Below the pieces are notes generated by a model. It made no database searches. It was given only the letters and a program-made list of their open reading frames with translations, and was not told the DNA's origin. Both the position numbers and the translations under genes were made by a program. This document shows, piece after piece, positions 5,438 through 8,986 of a stretch of 8,986 nucleotides of DNA. The first letter of the stretch is position 1. Each line of letters starts with the position of its first letter. The stretch is from contig JAKJAB010000126.1 in NCBI GenBank assembly GCA_022707725.1, positions 1 through 8,986 of the forward strand. Reading direction: 5' to 3'. The stretch is from Chloroflexota bacterium. GTDB taxonomy: Bacteria > Chloroflexota > Anaerolineae > B4-G1 > SLSP01.

Positions 5438-6544
5438 TCAGATACGTCGTAAAGCCTCAATCACCCGCTCGACTTGCTCGGGGCGGCCCACCGTGATGCG
5501 GATATGATCGCTCAATCCGGCGCTGCTGTAGTGGCGGACGAGGATGCCTTCTTTTTCAAGCGCCCGTTTGAGCGCAAGCGCGTCCCGTCCCACAACCTTA
5601 CAAAGGATGAAATTCGCGTGCGACGGATAGGGCCGCAAGCACGAAATCGACGCGAGCAGGTCGAAAAGGCGCGCGCGTTCCGCGACAATCCGTTCGACCT
5701 TGTCGGCCAGCCAGTCCAGATCGTCCAGCGCTGCTATCGCCGCCGCTGACGCCGCAACAGAGACATTGTACGGCTGTTTGATCTTCCACAAGTGCGGCAT
5801 CGACGCAAGCGGGAACGCGCCATAGCCCACACGCAATCCCGCCAGGGCGGCCAGCTTGCTGAACGTGCGCAACACAATGAGGTTGTCGAGTTCACAGACG
5901 CGCCGGATACGACTCCGCGCCATCCCCGGAACACCATCCACGCCCGCAAATTCGATGTATGCCTCATCCAACACAACGACAACCGGCAAGGATAGCAGGC
6001 GTTCCAAATCGGCGTCCGCGACCCAACCGCCGTCGGGGTTGTTGGGCGACGCGACGAAAAGCAGCTTGGGGCGATACTCGTAGACGGCGTCTTCAATCGC
6101 GTCCACATCCAGCGCGAAATCGGCCCGGCGTGGAACAGCGATCACGTTCGCTCCGTGCAGCGCCGCATCGAAGGAGTACATCCCGAACGTGGGGGGACAA
6201 TCGAGGATCGCGTCGCCGGGCTGCAAGAACAGGCGCATAAGCAAATCAATCAACTCATCCGCACCCGCGCCCGCCAGCAGGTATTCGGCAGGGACGCCGG
6301 TGAACCCGGCCAGTCTGGCGCGCAACGCCTCGCTGCCGGGATCAGGATAAATGTTGATGTCGCGCAAATCTGCCAGCGCCTCCCGCACCTTTGGAGAAGG
6401 GCCGTAAGGGTTCTCGTTCGCATCCAACTTGATGATCGTCTCCGGCGCTCGTCCCAACCGGGCCGCCAGCACGTCGAATGGAAAAATCGGCGTGTAGGCT
6501 TCCATTGTGGCAATGTCGCTTCGGATTAAGTCTAGTGGGTTCAT
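5438..6544 (-). CDS. hisC: histidinol-phosphate aminotransferase
   Basis: HisC converts imidazole acetol phosphate and glutamate to histidinol phosphate and 2-oxoglutarate with PLP. The 368-aa protein is full length for the class-II fold-type I aminotransferase group: KLDANENPYGPSP at 39-51 (substrate arm), SPNNPDG (166-172) with the PLP-ring Asn, LDEAYIEF with Asp193 for the pyridine nitrogen, RTFSKLAALAGLRVGY with the Schiff-base Lys230 and Arg238, and the C-terminal HIRITVGRPEQ with the substrate-carboxylate Arg. The ATG at 6544 has AAGGA about six bases upstream. The start region directly abuts the terminal repeat of the GxxExxY unit. Close relatives act on other aromatic or aromatic-like substrates, but operon context makes HisC secure. 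Confidence 0.97.
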   Translation of the reverse strand: MNPLDLIRSDIATMEAYTPIFPFDVLAARLGRAPETIIKLDANENPYGPSPKVREALADLRDINIYPDPGSEALRARLAGFTGVPAEYLLAGAGADELIDLLMRLFLQPGDAILDCPPTFGMYSFDAALHGANVIAVPRRADFALDVDAIEDAVYEYRPKLLFVASPNNPDGGWVADADLERLLSLPVVVVLDEAYIEFAGVDGVPGMARSRIRRVCELDNLIVLRTFSKLAALAGLRVGYGAFPLASMPHLWKIKQPYNVSVAASAAAIAALDDLDWLADKVERIVAERARLFDLLASISCLRPYPSHANFILCKVVGRDALALKRALEKEGILVRHYSSAGLSDHIRITVGRPEQVERVIEALRRI

Positions 6545-6556
6545 TGGCTTTCCTTT

Positions 6557-6592
6557 GTCAGCAGATTAAGCAGATTGAGCAGATTTTTGTTT
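6557..6592 (+). repeat. left terminal repeat, three AGCAGATTN 9-mers
   Basis: Units AGCAGATTA, AGCAGATTG and AGCAGATTT run head to tail at 6560-6586. On the minus strand they encode the last residues (KQKSAQSA) and the TAA stop of the GxxExxY gene, so the repeat reads through in frame. Confidence 0.8.
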
Positions 6593-7033
6593 CTGCAACC
6601 AGGCAGGTTTCCACAAATTGCGGCGAGCCTGATAGGCCGCATTGTTCTGAATGGCTAAGGGCGGAACATAGCGTGAGTGGTCCAAACTGCCTTTACCGAA
6701 ATTGAGGAGCAATCCTATTTCACGCCCACTCGCAGCCAGGTACATAATGAGTTGCTGTTCGCAGTGTTTGGGCAAGCTCTCCAGAGCCTTCAATTCCAAG
6801 ATGACAGCCTCATCGACTAAAACGTCCACACGAAATTCGCCCACTAACTGTCTATGGAACTCTACCGCAAACCCGACTTCTTTGACCGCTGTGATATCAC
6901 GTTCCTTTAACGAGATAAGCAACGCTTCCTGATACACTTTTTCAGGAAACCCCGGTCCTAAATCCCGATGCACCTCCATTGCAGCGCCGACAATGGAATA
7001 GGTGAGTTTGTCATACAAACTGGTATCTATCAT
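6566..7033 (-). CDS. GxxExxY protein, PD-(D/E)XK nuclease-like
   Basis: The 155-aa product has the family motif GFPEKVY (Gly28, Glu31, Tyr34) in GPGFPEKVYQEAL, then FRVDVLVDEAVILELKAL with Asp70, Glu80 and Lys82 in the D-x(9)-E-x-K order of PD-(D/E)XK nucleases, and QLIMYLAASGREIGLLLNFG. These match the GxxExxY / PDDEXK_3 family, small proteins of unknown biological role often present in several copies per genome. The core usually ends soon after the LINFG-type strand; here about 40 more residues follow, the last eight encoded by the 9-mer repeat. Two adjacent ATGs (7036, 7033) follow AAGGAGG; the second is better spaced. It is not a histidine enzyme and lies between hisD and hisC, which it separates without reversing strand. 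Nuclease activity is inferred from motif, not known. Confidence 0.88.
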   Translation of the reverse strand: MIDTSLYDKLTYSIVGAAMEVHRDLGPGFPEKVYQEALLISLKERDITAVKEVGFAVEFHRQLVGEFRVDVLVDEAVILELKALESLPKHCEQQLIMYLAASGREIGLLLNFGKGSLDHSRYVPPLAIQNNAAYQARRNLWKPAWLQKQKSAQSA

Positions 7034-7089
7034 CATTCCTCCTTCATTGCTGACAGCCTGTCCCAATTTAGCAGATTATCCCCAAAAGC

Positions 7090-7125
7090 AAACAGAAATC
7101 TGCTAAATCTGCTAAATCTGCTGAC
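7090..7125 (-). repeat. right terminal repeat, three AATCTGCTN 9-mers
   Basis: Units AATCTGCTA, AATCTGCTA and AATCTGCTG at 7097-7123 are the inverse of those at 6560-6586. An extra inverted copy at 7066-7077 pairs perfectly over 12 bp with 7097-7108, making a hairpin between hisD and the GxxExxY gene. Read on the minus strand the array encodes the last hisD residues (RQQI) and its TAG stop. Confidence 0.8.
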
Positions 7126-8443
7126 GAACCTTAGCCGCCATACTGTGCGCCGTCAGTGATTCGACGTCGGCGATCAGCGCAGCGTCAGGAGCTAGCCGTT
7201 GGGCAGTATCCGCATCCAGCCCGATGATGTTGATGACCTTCACGAAATCCAGCACGTTCACCGGCCCCTTGAAACGCGCGGTGCCGCCCGTGGGCATGAT
7301 GTGGCTTGGTCCGGCGACGTAATCGCCAAGCACCTCGAACGAGTGCTCGCCCACGAAGATGCCGCCGGCGTTACGGATTTTGTCCACCCACGCGGCAGGT
7401 TCGGCGATAGAGAGGCACAGGTGTTCCGGCGCAAATTGATCCGCCAAACGCACCGCCGTCGCCAGATCGGGCGTGAGGACAATGCCGCCCTGGCCTGCCA
7501 GCGATGCGCGGATGGTAGCCGCGCGACTGAGCAACGCCATCTGCCGCTCGACTTCCGCCTGCACGGCCTCGGCCAGGGCGCGTGACGGCGTAAGCAAGAT
7601 CGCCGTGGCCAGCACGTCATGCTCGGCCTGGGCGAGCAGGTCGGCGGCGACCCAGGCCGGGTTGGCCGAATCGTCGGCGATGACGATGGTCTCCGTTGGC
7701 CCGTACAGTCCATCGAGGCCAACAATGCCGTAGACCTGGCGTTTTGCGAGCGTCGTGAACAGGCCGCCCGCGCCCGCCACTTTGTCCACGCGCGGCACGC
7801 TCTCCGTTCCGAAAGCGAACGCCGCCACCGCCAGCGCCCCGCCAAGCGCAAACACTCGATCCACGCCGGCAATGTGCGCCGCCGCCAACGTCACCGGCGA
7901 GATGTGGCCGGTCTGCCGGTCAGCGGGCGCGCAAACGATGACCTCGTCCACGCCCGCCACCCGCGCCGGAACTGCCGCCATCAGCAGCGACGAGGGCAGC
8001 GGGGCCGTTCCGCCCGGCACATAGACGCCTACCCGTTCCAGCGGTACAAGCCGTTGGCCGAGCACACCGCCCATCGCGTCCGTCGTCCAGTTGGGAATAG
8101 GTTGCCGGGCGTGGAAATCGCGGATGCGTTCTGCTGAAGTTTCCAATGCAGCGCGTAAGTCAGCATCAAGCGCCCGATACGCCGATTCCCACTTACTTGG
8201 CGGAACTTCCGGCGCGTCCAGCGTCACCCCATCGATACGCATTGTCCACTCGCGCAACGCCGCATCGCCGCGCGCGCGCACGTCTGCCAGCAGCCGCGCT
8301 ACCGCCGCTTCCGGCGTCAGCGCCTCGCCGAACACCCGCTCGATGCCCTCCAGCACCACCTCCGGCACGTCCTCCACGGTTGACATCGCCCGCCGGCTCA
8401 AAATCGCACTCGCTTCGTCCGAGTTTTCATAAATGCGAATCAT
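7112..8443 (-). CDS. hisD: histidinol dehydrogenase
   Basis: HisD oxidises histidinol to histidine in two NAD-dependent steps, the end of the pathway. The 443-aa protein has YVPGGTAPLPSSLLMAAVPA (141-160), the Zn ligands Gln272 and His275 in LLAQAEHD, catalytic Glu340-His341 in FAPEHL, Zn ligand Asp374 in LGDYVAGPSHIMPTGGTARF, and Zn ligand His433 in ESLTAHSMA. It therefore looks active. Two segments depart from the usual form: GAGG (224-227) stands where most HisD proteins have GPGN, and GLYGPTET (245-252) replaces the common AGPSE-type segment. The ATG at 8443 has GGAGG at good spacing; the frame to 8482 starts in the upstream repeat. The terminal residues and stop codon are supplied by the AATCTGCTA repeat array. 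Confidence 0.96.
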   Translation of the reverse strand: MIRIYENSDEASAILSRRAMSTVEDVPEVVLEGIERVFGEALTPEAAVARLLADVRARGDAALREWTMRIDGVTLDAPEVPPSKWESAYRALDADLRAALETSAERIRDFHARQPIPNWTTDAMGGVLGQRLVPLERVGVYVPGGTAPLPSSLLMAAVPARVAGVDEVIVCAPADRQTGHISPVTLAAAHIAGVDRVFALGGALAVAAFAFGTESVPRVDKVAGAGGLFTTLAKRQVYGIVGLDGLYGPTETIVIADDSANPAWVAADLLAQAEHDVLATAILLTPSRALAEAVQAEVERQMALLSRAATIRASLAGQGGIVLTPDLATAVRLADQFAPEHLCLSIAEPAAWVDKIRNAGGIFVGEHSFEVLGDYVAGPSHIMPTGGTARFKGPVNVLDFVKVINIIGLDADTAQRLAPDAALIADVESLTAHSMAAKVRQQI

Positions 8444-8466
8444 CGTATCCTCCAGACCCCTTCCAA

Positions 8467-8498
8467 AATCTAAAATCGGCAATCGACAATCTAAAATC
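8467..8498. repeat. direct repeat AATCTAAAATC, hisG/hisD junction
   Basis: AATCTAAAATC occurs at 8467-8477 and 8488-8498, 21 bases apart, with AATCG between them. It spans the hisG stop codon, TAG at 8493-8491, which lies inside one copy. It resembles the other spacer repeats in AATC/GATT content and in covering a stop codon, but the copies are direct, not inverted. Confidence 0.6.
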
Positions 8499-8986
8499 CC
8501 TTCACCGCCGCCATCATCGCCTTATATCGCGCCGGTTCTTCCTCGAAGATGTAGGTAACCGGGGTTACAACGACGCCGCTGCCGCCGATGCTTCGCAGTT
8601 CGGCAATCGCCTGAATCAGCCGGTCACGCCGGACGACGACTTGTACGGCGTGCCAGTGGAGTGCGCCGCCCGCCGTTTCATCAGCAACGTCTTCGCGCAC
8701 GACCACGGGTGAAACCGTCGGGCCTTGCAAGCCGCCGAGCACGTGTTGCGCGAAGAGCTGCCTAGCGATGGCCTGCGGTGACTCCCCGCGCATATTGGCG
8801 ACAACGAGATAGTGCGCTTCGGCGCGCAGATGCGCTTCGGTGAACTCCAACAGCGTGCGGGCGACGGCGAGCACCTCGGGCCGGTCGCGCAGCGCGGCGC
8901 GGTTGGCAATGAGCGCCGCTTCTGAGCACATCACCACACCGTCCGTCAAGGGGCGCAGCCGGTTGTCGATCAGCGTTTGGCCGGAT
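8491..8986 (-). CDS. hisG: ATP phosphoribosyltransferase, long form (3' part)
   Basis: HisG condenses ATP with PRPP, the first and feedback-controlled step. The window holds the last 164 residues; the 5' end lies beyond base 8986. The visible part starts SGQTLIDNRL, then VMCSEAALIAN, which close the catalytic domains, and continues into about 75 residues (GGLQGPTVSPVV, WHAVQVVVRRDRLIQAIAEL, GGSGVVVTPVTYIFEEEP) that fit the ACT-like HisG C-terminal domain. This domain binds histidine in long-form HisG enzymes and makes them independent of HisZ. The pathway is therefore probably controlled allosterically through this protein. The TAG stop lies inside the AATCTAAAATC repeat; hisD follows after 47 bp. 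Confidence 0.94.
   Translation of the reverse strand, partial: SGQTLIDNRLRPLTDGVVMCSEAALIANRAALRDRPEVLAVARTLLEFTEAHLRAEAHYLVVANMRGESPQAIARQLFAQHVLGGLQGPTVSPVVVREDVADETAGGALHWHAVQVVVRRDRLIQAIAELRSIGGSGVVVTPVTYIFEEEPARYKAMMAAVKGF

Larger units (their letters stand above)
6557..7125. mobile_element. candidate mobile unit: GxxExxY gene between 36-bp inverted repeats
   Basis: Bases 6557-6592 and the reverse complement of 7090-7125 match at 33 of 36 positions. Both start GTCAGCAGATT, contain three 9-base AGCAGATTN units and end in TGTTT. The single gene inside runs in operon direction and brings its own ribosome binding site. The right repeat overlaps the last codons of hisD and the left one overlaps the 3' end of the internal gene. 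No clear target-site duplication was found. No transposase is present, so autonomous movement is not implied; mobility is inferred from the repeat geometry and the gene's foreign role in a his operon. Confidence 0.5.

Noticed and set aside
7066..7125. CRISPR array
   Set aside because: Units are only nine bases, directly abutting, without spacers or cas genes.
8467..8498. His attenuator or leader peptide in the spacer repeats
   Set aside because: No run of histidine codons and no paired terminator/antiterminator with T-run; the arrays lie inside the operon, not at its front.

Overview
The window is a histidine biosynthesis operon on the minus strand, with the end of an unrelated gene converging on it from the plus strand. 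High GC, long-form HisG, the gene order and a variant HisD (GLYGPTET in place of the usual GPSE-type segment) suggest a Chloroflexota bacterium, perhaps Anaerolineae. That placement is an inference from sequence feel, not a database result.

Right to left, in the direction of transcription: hisG (3' part only, C-terminal regulatory domain), hisD, a GxxExxY PD-(D/E)XK-like gene, hisC, hisB, hisA, hisF, hisI, hisE, and a 394-aa HAD-family hydrolase overlapping hisE by ATGA. Together they cover PRPP + ATP to histidine except for hisH (the glutaminase subunit), which is missing from its common place next to hisA/hisF. No dedicated histidinol-phosphate phosphatase is recognisable. The terminal HAD protein is the obvious candidate for that step, but this is unproven. 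On the far left, plus strand, is the 3' end of a GH94/GH36-type glycoside phosphorylase gene broken by a frameshift.

The most unusual content is in the spacers. Six junctions (hisG/hisD, hisD/GxxExxY, GxxExxY/hisC, hisC/hisB, hisB/hisA, hisF/hisI) carry short sequences, mostly units of nine bases built around GATT/AATC, usually as two inverted arms between one gene's stop codon and the next gene's ribosome binding site. The unit sequence changes between junctions (CAACGGATT, AATCTGCTA, GATTCGCGT, AATCTAAAATC) but the design is the same. The GxxExxY gene lies exactly between two inverted 36-bp arrays of this kind (33/36 identical), which looks like a small mobile unit of nuclease-like gene plus terminal repeats inside the operon.

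The 377-bp gap between hisI and hisE holds two further palindromic elements: a 174-bp nested one with perfect 17-bp terminal inverted repeats, and a 95-bp one with paired CGGCTTCAGCCG-type mini-hairpins. A similar 95-bp element lies between the converging hydrolase and GH94 genes. No tRNA, rRNA or CRISPR array was seen. The operon promoter lies outside the window, upstream of hisG.
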